The translations under genes were made by a program, and so were the position numbers. A DNA stretch of 64,000 bases from assembly GCA_016125095.1 (NCBI GenBank), contig WGMK01000027.1, positions 1 through 64,000 of the forward strand, read 5' to 3'. This document shows, one piece after another, positions 26,601 through 35,900 of this stretch; positions within the stretch are counted from its first letter, which is position 1; each line of letters opens with the position of its first letter. The DNA is from Candidatus Hydrogenedens sp. Its GTDB lineage: Bacteria; Hydrogenedentota; Hydrogenedentia; Hydrogenedentales; JAEUWI01. A model generated the notes under the pieces. It searched no databases and was not told the origin of the DNA. It saw only the letters and a list, made by a program, of their open reading frames with translations.

Positions 26601-26828
26601 GGCGGTAAGGTCGTAGGTGCCGCCAGCCTCGAGCCGGATGTTGGTTTTCGGCGCGGCGGTGTTCACCGCAGCGGCCAGGTCTTGACCCGGTGCCACCGTG
26701 GCGGTGGAATTGAAATCGGTGAGCGGATTCGCCGCGGTTTGCGCGTGGGCCAGCCCGTAGGCGAGGGCCAGCGCGCCCAGCACAATCGCGAGCCTGCCGC
26801 GCCGCGCGGCCTTGTTTCGATACTGCAT
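23652..26828 (-). CDS. large exported beta-helix-like surface protein
   Basis: ATG 26828, with AGGAGG nine bases upstream, gives 1,058 residues starting MQYRNKAARRGRLAIVLGAL and ending its signal at LAYGLAHAQ. The first third resembles a right-handed parallel beta-helix (pectate-lyase or polymorphic-outer-membrane-protein style): TIINANGHRITVTQDKSMTL, ADLTINGTGGVAIIA, and VINVW-type coils with a GGSANIVASLF turn. The rest is a series of Ig-like beta segments. There is no catalytic motif, dockerin or sorting tail. It is likely a secreted or surface adhesive protein. It sits directly after the giant pilin gene, with its own possible promoter, and could be a T2SS substrate. Confidence 0.75.
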   Translation of the reverse strand: MQYRNKAARRGRLAIVLGALALAYGLAHAQTAANPLTDFNSTATVAPGQDLAAAVNTAAPKTNIRLEAGGTYDLTADIMIGDNNDGVLISGPGGAVDNRPDKTIINANGHRITVTQDKSMTLADLTINGTGGVAIIAATGSTVTVGRCLLTQGAPVIDVYGLAGKITTVHLIGSVVAATAGGVRQNDDNTVVNVWQCTFISAAPAGIESNGGSANIVASLFATPGDAPRTGPSAISGNFRWAGSLIDIDNTAPATYTQEVGAQAVAPTVIPFKSAPDAWLGELDDASLPLISGTPSNSAVPAVSAIRDVATFFATTDFEGDKRASVLQVGADELGAGLFQGWEASFIDIPVAGANRTVMINILTRGIDLNDGAILLVVPELSVYTDPDLLLVGTLNLPVNAIDDNLGLAEFTVPGSACIDGLMLDGLAQLYLYLPNAGRFFFAGDPDSTVPLDDTRFVIDTVAPTYGTISGVDAASLAYYQLSDEIGAPGFSVPGGAVAPAGWGPAIAGGIAPSNAASLRSTDTRPQIFLNWNVAAVPSFSFSASFVDYPPSPCEDGGGTPGTIAGMQAGITAIANDRTELSALYAPVDLDSPLLGGGFLYGGEPADLTDYSAANLMTATMVGATDNSDGFSNLVVTWNLTNFAYTSNWNAEFKIGATDLAGNEFRVPAPLRFWWMPPQGFLDNSIDGLRVSLSGPGSEENPTFSWSLRRSVDPPDSAPSVPLASYRLWIAEDPSDTSGAYSAVTDWSGYQSDRTITGGTVLPNGLTLRDFLELPTSLGQTFAMTVKAADQAGNFQESALSLAGPLINQAFVGNRIDNLGDWVNAFSSTGINEVAFVTWTNSLSPGGAIDTRVRARLWWNRVPVRFDGSEGTIDTYDEAVFNERDFGASTRIPLPPEDDCGNGIFTRIEAAFDLSASSTGADQPIDGVTWALYEEGRLLDQRDVSAAALSNPLVNPVQLPRDLDFNNALALLQSSPCAGIGGGDRFGDEGDPNAGKRARNIRYTFSAAAFTLVADPFGGTTPIPVYDETPATFQFVVTVTDDAGTGEQPIKVFSPNTN

Positions 26829-26920
26829 GTCCATCTGCCTCCTCGTTGCCCCGATGGTTTCCGCGCGCCCCGCCCGGCGGTCTCTCTCCTGCCGCGGGCG
26901 GCTCGCGTTCCCCAATGTTG

Positions 26921-26950
26921 TGTTTACGGTTCCCAACCTGGATTTAACAA
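26921..26950 (-). promoter_or_regulatory. weak candidate promoter for the beta-helix protein gene
   Basis: On the minus strand TTGTTA (26950-26945) and TAAACA (26926-26921) are 18 bases apart, in a locally AT-richer gap of 168 bases (26829-26996) between the two large genes. Confidence 0.3.
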
Positions 26951-26996
26951 GTACGGATTACGGATGCAGGCTGGCGCCGTTACGCGCGGAATGGAT

Positions 26997-29900
26997 TTAT
27001 TTCGACGCGGATTCGTCGGAATTGTCCGCCGGGGTCCTCCTCTCATACACCATGCGCGAACGGGTTTCGGCGTTGGTGATGAATTCGTTGTTGTCGCGAT
27101 AGTTCAGGTAGCCGTCGTTGTTCGCGTCCACGCCGTAGCCCGATTGCACGGTAACGAGGATTTCGAACACGTCGGAACGCGTGGTGATGCTGCTGCCGAG
27201 TTCGCCGAAGCGCCGCAGGATTTCGCCCGCGCGTTCTTCGGGAATGGTGTTCACCGTGAGCGGATGCAGCTTGCGGTTGTCGGGCGCGGCCACCGGATCC
27301 TGCGGCAGCGAGATGTCTTCCGACAACAGATCGGCCGGACTTTCGTAGTAGCGGCCGTCCGGGTGTTCGGTGCGGGCGCGCTGCAGCAGGCCGATCGATT
27401 GATAGCGGGCCACGCGCGCCAGCGCTGCGGCGTCGGTAATACCGGTATCCGACAGTGTACTCCTCACTTCGTATCCGCCCGCCTGAGCCACCGGCAGGGG
27501 CAGTGTACCCGTGCCGGGCACAAAGGGCACCGCGAGACTCGACATCAGATCCGACGGCGAACGCCACCGGTTCAGCGTCGTATCAGACGGGGCTTCGGCC
27601 GGGTTCACGCTTGCACCGCTCTCGTCCAGATCCTGGAATCGGATGTCGCCGCCGAGGTCGATCATGCCGGGCGCGCCGAGCAGGCTGTGCCACAGGTAGT
27701 CGCTGCCGCCGGCTTGCACCGATGTCATGTTGGCCGTGTTCACATTGATGCGGCCGGGCGTGCGCTTGCGCGGCGCCAGTACGATGTGGCTGATGGCGCC
27801 GATGTCGTAGCGATCGCCCGCATTGCGCACGCGCAGCGCGAGGAAGTTGTCGGTTACGCGGACAATGATGGGCTGCCAGCCGTCGGCGGCGTCGGCCCCG
27901 TAGAACACGTAGCCGTCTTCGTTGGCGCGATAGGTGATGGCCGGCTGCCAATCGTAGGGATGCACCAGGCCGAAGCTTTCCTCGGCCGCCACCAGCGGCG
28001 CGGGATTGCCGCTGACCGACGAGCGCTGGCCCTGCGCGAGCGTGCGGTCGGTGATGACATCAATGTTGAACACCGCGCGGAACTTGGCGCTGCTGTCTTC
28101 CGTGTCGCGCGAGTCGCGCGGCAGAATCTGCGAACGCGCGAAGCTGGTCAGCACGGGGCTGTCCTGCGGATCGTCGGGGTTGGCGTACGTGGGCAGCAGC
28201 GCCTCGGCCGTGGGATCGCCGTTGGCCGCCGCCTGCTCAAGCCGGGTGACCAGCGTGTTCACGTTCGACAGGTTGTCGGTAAGCCCCGGCATGTACGTGC
28301 CGATGTACACCTCGTACTCGCCGTTCTCGAGGCCGTCCTCGGCGTCCCACACCCAGAGGCCCTCGGGGCGGTGGTCGTCGCTCATCGGCACGCCGCCGGG
28401 CGCCAGGTCGCGCGGCTTGCTCACGTACATCACCACGCGGTTCTTCAGCGGCGACCGCTGCTGGATTTCGTTCGGCGCGAGGTTGGCGAAGGTCAGGCCC
28501 GACCAGACATTCGCAGGATCGGGCGAGAAGATGAACTGCGGGCGCAGCAGCGCGGGCAGCGGATCGATACGCAGCCCGCTCGCGCGCCCGTCGACATACG
28601 CGGGATAGAACGGGAAGTCGCGCTGGTTGGTCGAGAGGTCTTCGCCGAAGTCGTCGAAGGGCGCGATCGTGGCCGGGAAGATGCCGTTCATGTCGAGTTC
28701 CGGCGCGCGCACATCGGCGCCGCCGTTGTTGCCCGACACGCTCAGGCCGCTGTCGGTGACGGCATAGAGATAGACCGGCGACCATGCGGCGGGCGGATCG
28801 AGCAGCGAGGTGCCGGAAGCGCCGGGCGGCGGGAACCACTGCAGCAGGTTCTGCCGGCTCTGGCCCTCGGGCAGGTCGGCATCGCTGATGGCTTCGCGCG
28901 GGGCCAGGCCGCTCGCGCCGGCGTCGAACAGGCGCGGGCGGATGGGCCGGAAATCGGCCTGCGCCACCGTCAGCACCAAGCTGTTGGTGGAGAAGGTATT
29001 GCCGGCCTGCTTCAGCGGGGTCTCCCCCGTGCTGCCCGTCACGCGGTCGGGCTGCTGCATCGCCAGCACCGAACGCTGGCTCACGTCTTCCACCGCGCGC
29101 ACGCCGGCGGCATTCGTGTAGAAGTTCAGACCGGTCACATCGTGGTAGAAATTCTCGCTGCCGACGCGGCCGCGCGCGCCGTTGAACATGTAGTGCTCGC
29201 GGGTCACCAGCGGCACGCGCGCGATATCGAGCCCCGACGAGAACGGCGTGTTCGTGACCGGCGTGTAGTCCACGCGGTTTTCCCACGATGCGCTAGCGAG
29301 GCGGGTATCTTCGGCGCCCGCAAACGACGCGTCGATAAAGTCCGGCCGGTAGTTGATCGGGTCGAGGCTGTAGAACTGGGCGTAGGCCTGCGATACCGGC
29401 ACAGTGCCCGTGTTGTCGACCAGTGGAATGTCCGCGGCACCATCTTGCAATGCGCCCGCGCGGAACTGATCCAGCGGATTCGTCGCGATGCGGTAGGCTG
29501 TGTTCATACGCAATGGCGTGCCGGCCATGGCGTGGCCATACAAGCGGCGGTGGTCTTCGGTATTTGTGCGTAAAGCCGCGAAATCCCGCAGGTTCTGCGA
29601 ATAGAAGCGCGAGAACTCGAGGAGATCGACCGGGCTGGTGCTGCCGCCCGCGAAAATACTGCCGGTCAGCGTGTTCTGCTGCGGGACCGCCTGGTAGTTG
29701 TCGGCGATGCCGAGCAGGCGCGTGCGCGCAAACACGCTCAGGCTGTCCGACCAGTCGTCGTAGTTGCCGTCGGTGGCTTCCCAGCGGTTGCTCGTGCCGA
29801 AGCGGTCGCCCGGATCGAGCGGGCTCTTGCGCTCGAGCGAGCGGTAGAAATCCAGCCCCATCTGGTTGGGCAGCCACATGCTCGGGAACGCCGGGTTCAG

Positions 29901-32900
29901 CGAGGCCAAGTTGACCACTGCGGGGTTCACCCCAAAGACGTCTTCCAGGCCCTCGGTGCCCACGGCCGCCGCATGGAAATTCGTAACCTGGTACGGGCTC
30001 TCCACCACGTCGTCGATGGTCCGGTTGATGACGTCGTACTCGTTGTAGGTCACGCGGTCGGCCACGTTGCCTTCGGAATCGTACAGCGATACCACCACGT
30101 TGTCGCCCGGATAGAAGCGGCGCTCCGTAAACGCCTTCCAGTCCGGCGGGTCGAGATCCGAGCCGAGGTACAGCGCGTCTTCGTTCAGCGCCATCGGCGC
30201 CGGCTCGCCCAGATACGTCTGGCCGAAGGCGGTCGTATAGGCCGTGTTGCCGTTGCCCGCCTGGAAAACCGCGCCCGTCGCGCTCACAAAATCCACCGCG
30301 TTCGAGATGCCCGCCTCGGTCGTCGTGCCAATGGGACGGATGGTGAAGTTGGTGAGGATGATGGACGGATCGTTTTCAACACCCCAGATTTCGATGACTG
30401 TGCTGATCGAATCTGTGAAATCGGCGTAGTACTCGGCTGTGGAAAATGCACCCGAAAACGGATCCGGCAGTTCTATAAGCGGATCAATATTCGTCGTGCC
30501 CGGGAAAACCAGTTGACAGCGCTGGCTGGAAGTCACATTGATGGCATAGACTTGACGCTTCTCCCAGCGGGAAGTCAATGCCGTGAGATCAATCTCTGCG
30601 AGCTTACGATAGAAACCGCTTACAGGGGTTGTCGTGTTTTGAATGACGATCTGCGATGCGCTACTGGTATCGACCGTCGTATTCGGATACGTATCGTACG
30701 CAATGCCCGCAGTCGCGTTGGCTTCTACGGCGACATCCACAATGGCCGCGTCTTGCACGGCGACGGTGCCGATGCCGCGGGCGTTGTCGTGAATGGTTCG
30801 GTCGTTGGCGAAGCGTACGGGCAAGGTGCCATAGGCGAAGGAGCCTGGCCCGTAGGGTCGCGCGTAGGTGCCGGCCACGGCGCCGAACAGCCCGAGGTTG
30901 CCTTCGTCGACGCCTTCGCCGGAGTAGAGCGCGGGGAAGATCGTGTCGAAGGTGACGTTGGCCCCGGCCCACAAGGACGCATCTGCAAGGCCGTCGAAAT
31001 CGGTGTCGGCCAACAGCGCGGGCGTCTCGTCGATAAAGCCGTCGAGGTCGTTGTCGACCATGTCTTTCTCAAGCGTGCCGGGCACATAGCGACTCGCATT
31101 GTTCAGGTAGCCGCCGTCGCCGTCGTTGTCGTAGCCGTCGTGGTCGGGGTAGTTGGGCAGGATGCCGCCGCGCAGCACCATGCGGGCGATGTCGTCCACG
31201 CTCTGCAGGTCGGCCGTCGTCAGCGCGCGCGCTTCGGACGTCGCCGTGTAGAGATCCGAGTCCTGGTGCCACAGCCGCACATTCTGCAGCTGCACGATGC
31301 GGTCGAAGGGCTGATTCGGCCCCAGGCGGAGGTTGGGGGTGGACTGTACGGCGGCTTCGTTTATGGCCTGCTGGTAATCCTGCGTGAACTGGGTGGTACC
31401 CGGCACCACTTGCGGCAAGCCGCCCTGCAGCGCATGCGTGGTACTGATACCCGCGCCAAACGCATCGACGTAATCTGCACGCGAATCGATTGCCGGGGTA
31501 AGCGGATTGTATTCGCGGTCGAACACGCTGCCGGTCAGGTCGAACATCCACGAAAGCGCGGGATCATACAAGCGATCTTCGTTCGAGGTATCGAAGATTG
31601 GCGGCACGGTCACGTGCGAAAGATCGAGGTTGTCGATCGGATCGCCGCCATTGTTCGTGGTGGACTGTGCTTCCGCTATCGTCAACGGATAAAGGATGCT
31701 GCTGCGGGCGAGGCCCATGCCGTTCTTGCCGAGCAGGTTGTGGTCGGCGTCGGGCATGAAGGGCGGATAGCTATTGGCGCCCGGGGTGTCGAAGGCGTCG
31801 TACTTCGCGAAGCTGAGCAGCACCATGCCGCCCGGCGCAATCTGCGTGCCTGCGGGCACGCGCCACTGCGTGTTAAACGGCGTGAAGTCCACCCCCGTCG
31901 TCGTGGGCGGGCCCACCTCGAGCGACCAGTTCGACAGGTCCACCACGTCGTCCGACACGTTCGCCACCTCGATCCACTCGTGGTCGGGCTCCTGGCTGAA
32001 ATCGAAGAAGTTGATGCCCAGCGGGGCGGACGTGTTGGGGGGAGCCGATGCAGCGGGGTAGTTGCCGGCAATCGCTATTCCGTTGGAAGCCGGGTCGAAC
32101 AGTTCGGATGTCGTGAACGCAACGATCAGTTGGTAGCCACTGGTAGTACCGGTTGCCGCATCGAAAAAAGTATCGGGCAGCCCGACGGTGTGTGTGTTTT
32201 CGTTGTCGGTCGCGCCTGAGCCGAAGTTTAGGTCGTAGGTAACCGCAGGCAAGGCCGGACCGGACAGCCTGATTTGTCCGCCGTTTATCAAATCCTGCAT
32301 ATCGGCGTCGCTGAGACCGTTGCCATCTGCCACGAGCCTCTTGACGGACCCAAAGCTGATGCCGCCTCCGAGCGCTACCGTGAAGGTCTGGACCGGACCG
32401 CCGCCATCCCGCAGTTGCACCGTGTAATTGCCCGCCGGCAGCACAGCCGCCGCGTCGATGCGGAAGTTGATTGTGTAGTCCCACGCACCAGCGACGAATT
32501 GACTGTTGAAGCGAACGTTTACGCCCAGTTGATTGATGCTGGCGGCCGGAGGCCACTCCATAAAATAGCCGGGCTCGGGATCGAAGTCGGAGTTTTGCCT
32601 GCTGATGTCCGATGGCTGCGGATCGATGAAGAGCCAATTTTCAGGTTCGCCGGGACCGTGAGCCAGGTGTTGCGGGTTCACGCGTTCCCAGTTCTGCTTG
32701 AAGTAGTCTTCCAGCAGCCCCACCGCTGCGGATTGCGCCGCGAAATTACCGGTAGAGGCGATGTCCCCGATGCGCGCGCGCAAGTCGTCCTTCACATCCG
32801 CTCCGCCGATGGGCACATACTTGATGGTGTAATGGAGCCGGCCTGCGGCCACCAGTTCAGCGACGGTGGTCGCCCCGAGTACGTCCTCGAGTTTCGCGGT

Positions 32901-35900
32901 GAGGTAATAGCGCCCCACGGGCAAACCATCTTTGAAACCGCCGAGGTCGGTATCGGAAAACTCGAACTGAATGATGTCGGGCACCTGCAGAAACCGTGGC
33001 GTGCCGGGTGGGCTTTCGTAGAGGAGTTCTAACTCATAACCCAGTCCCGAGGTTTGCAGGGTCGTGCTTTCACCGATGAGGGGTGCCCCGCCGCCGGGAA
33101 CGCCCCAAGAAGTATTCAGGATAGAAAGCGGTCCAAGGGGGAGCGGCATTTCGGCCGCGACAATCGCGTCCCGCTGAATGGCGAACTCTGGCATAAGGGC
33201 ATCACCGGCGCCGGCCAGATAGGTGAACGTGCCAGGGCTGGCATAGTAGTTCGGCACCTCACCCGTGACCGTACCGATCGCACCGAGGTATTCGTTGTAG
33301 GGTGACGGATCGAGATTGGCGTAGCTGGGCGGCCCTGCAGTCAAGGCGACCGGATCCGTCGCCGGGGTGCCGCCAAGTTGGTCCGGCACGGCTTCGGCTT
33401 CTACGCGGCGGACGGGGCGGACCATGAGTTCGTTGATGCGGACGGCTTCGGTGCCGGCGGCGGTGTAGGAGATTTTGCGCTGTTCCTGGGTGTTGGTGTC
33501 GAAATCGGCGAAGACGCGGTCGCGCCACCATTCGTCGTTGATTTGGAGGGGGCGGGCGTCTTCGGTGGTATTGAGCACGGACTCGAGCTGGTCCTGGATT
33601 TCTTCCATGGGGAAGAGCCGGGCGGCTTCGATGATTTCGCGGGCGTTGAGGTCGTTCTGCTGGGGCCAGGAGAAGATGTTCCCGGCGATTTCATCGTCCT
33701 GGGAGAGGTCGATGTTTTCGGTGGTGAGGATGGAGCGGGCGTAGTTGGCGTCGCGCGTGTCGGTGATGTTGGCGGCCAGCTGGAGCGCCTGGAGCTGGGG
33801 GTCGAGCGGCAGCTGCATGGCGGCGGGGTAGATGTCGAGCGGGTTGATGTCGGCTACGCCGGCGCGGGTGTAGAGCATGCCGCCGCGCTTGTCGGCGCCG
33901 GCGTTGGGGTTGTGGGCGGCCAGGCGGAGGCCGGCGTTGCGCAGGCCCTGGGCGTAGCGCGCGGGCGACACGGCGCGGACGAAGCCGAGCGGGTTGGTGA
34001 GATCGAGCGTGGCGGTGTTTTCGATCAGGTTGGTCCAGGGGGTGTTGTCGAAGAGGCCCAGCACGCCGCCGGTGTCGATGAGGTCGAGCGGGGACTCGAG
34101 GTCGTTGGCGAGCAGGAGGCGCGCGGCGAGCTGCTTGGAGCTGGCGCGGTTGATGTCGATTTTGTTGAGGCCGCGGATGCCAGCCTCGGTGTTCACGAAG
34201 GCGAGGTTCTTGTCGGTGGAGTGCATGGTGCCGACGCGGTTGAGCACGGCGCCGCGCCCGCCCCCGATCTGGTTCACGCGCTGGAGTTCGGCGCGGGTCT
34301 GGAAGAAGGTGTCGCCGAATTCGCCGGCTTCGTTGGCGAAGTTGTAGGCTTCGTCGGCCGGAAGCCCCCCGGCGATGCCGTCGTTGTCGAGCGCGATGTT
34401 GCCGAGGCCGAGGTCGTTTTCGGCGAGGGCGTTGGCCAGCGGCGAGAAGCGCTGGTATTCGTCGGGTTCGTCGATGCCTTCGAACTGGCCCAGGCGGAAG
34501 TAATACTGGGCGAAGCGCAGCTGAAGCGGATCGGTGAATCCGTTGGCGGTGCCGAGGGCGAGCTCGGTGACGCTGCTGGCGTTGCCGCTGAGGAAGTCCT
34601 TGTACGCCGCGACCTCGTCGAAGCTGGTGGGCCAGCGTTCGGGCCCAAGCGGCAGGAGGCCGCCGTCGGTGATGCCGTCGCCGTCGTTGTCTACGCGGTC
34701 GATGGCGGAGAGCAGGGCGTTGCCGTTGTCGTCCACGCGGCCGTAGCCGGGCAGGCTGATGTCGAAGCGGTAGGGATACACCGCCTCTTCCTGCGCGGGG
34801 TTGTAGCTGCCGTCAGTGGTGACGACGCCGAAGTATTCGGTGTTGACCTGGGCGTCGGTATCGCGCGGCAAGTGCATGCCGGCGGGCGCGCCGGCGCGGT
34901 ATCCGGCAATCTTCGAGGCGAGCGCGACGTCGAAGCCTGGGATGACGCGGAGGTCGTATTCGGCGGGGCTGAGGCCGCCGCCCAGCGCGGGCGACATGAG
35001 ACTCTCGCGATCCGGATCCTTGAAGATATCGTAGCGCTCGGCGCCGGCCACGTTGAGGTTGACCTTGCTGGCCTCGTCGGCGATGCGGATGGCCGCGCGG
35101 CCGACGAGCGTACACACGGGTTCGCCGCTGTGGGTGACGCGGATGCTGTTTTCGAGCGCGGTGATGACGGTGCCGGGCAGGCCCGCGGGCCAGGCCTTGG
35201 TCTGGCCGTCGTCGGGGTCGACCCAGGTGCCGACGAGCGTGGCGCCGTTGATCCACACATCGCGGTGGATATCGGAATAGCTCTTGGTAATCTGCTTGGC
35301 GTAGGCGTCGGTGCTGGCGGCGTAGGTCGGCCCCATCAGTTCGAGGTTGTCCCAGTTGCCGACGGGCTGCCAGCCGGGCGCGGCGATGTTGGTCGCGTCG
35401 GAGCCGTTGTAGCTGCCGGGCTGCAGCGGCCCGAGGTAGGCGTAGGTGTGGTAGTCGTTCACCAGCTGGTCGTAATCGTTGTCGAGCACGTCGACATCGG
35501 CCACGGTGAGGGCGAGGTCGAAGGCGACCACGGGCCCGCGGGCGCCATCGCCGAAGCGGCGGGGCGCGTAGATGGTGTCGGGCAGGATGATGGCGGCGTT
35601 GAGCACGTCGACCTGCACGAGTTCGTTGGCGGTATTCTCGTAAGTGAATTTCTCGACGGTGCTCGAAGCGCCGTCGCCGTCGAGGTCGAGCGAAATGCGG
35701 ATGCCCGGCAGCGGCGAGGTGAGGAACAGGCGATCCTCGGAGGGATCGTCGGTGAGTCCGTCGCCGTCGTTGTCCAGCCCGTCGCCAATGCGCACGAAGC
35801 CGGCTTCGGTTTCCACCAGCGGCCCGAGGCCGTTGTAGATGAGGGCGCCGGTCTCGATGGATTCGTCGTCGTCGTGGAGGATGACGCCGTCGGGATCCTG

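Noticed and set aside
26241..29573. A plus-strand frame of about 1,100 codons across the beta-helix and giant pilin genes
   Set aside because: It spans two genes and the promoter gap, has no signal or motif, and mirrors GC-rich codons of the other strand.
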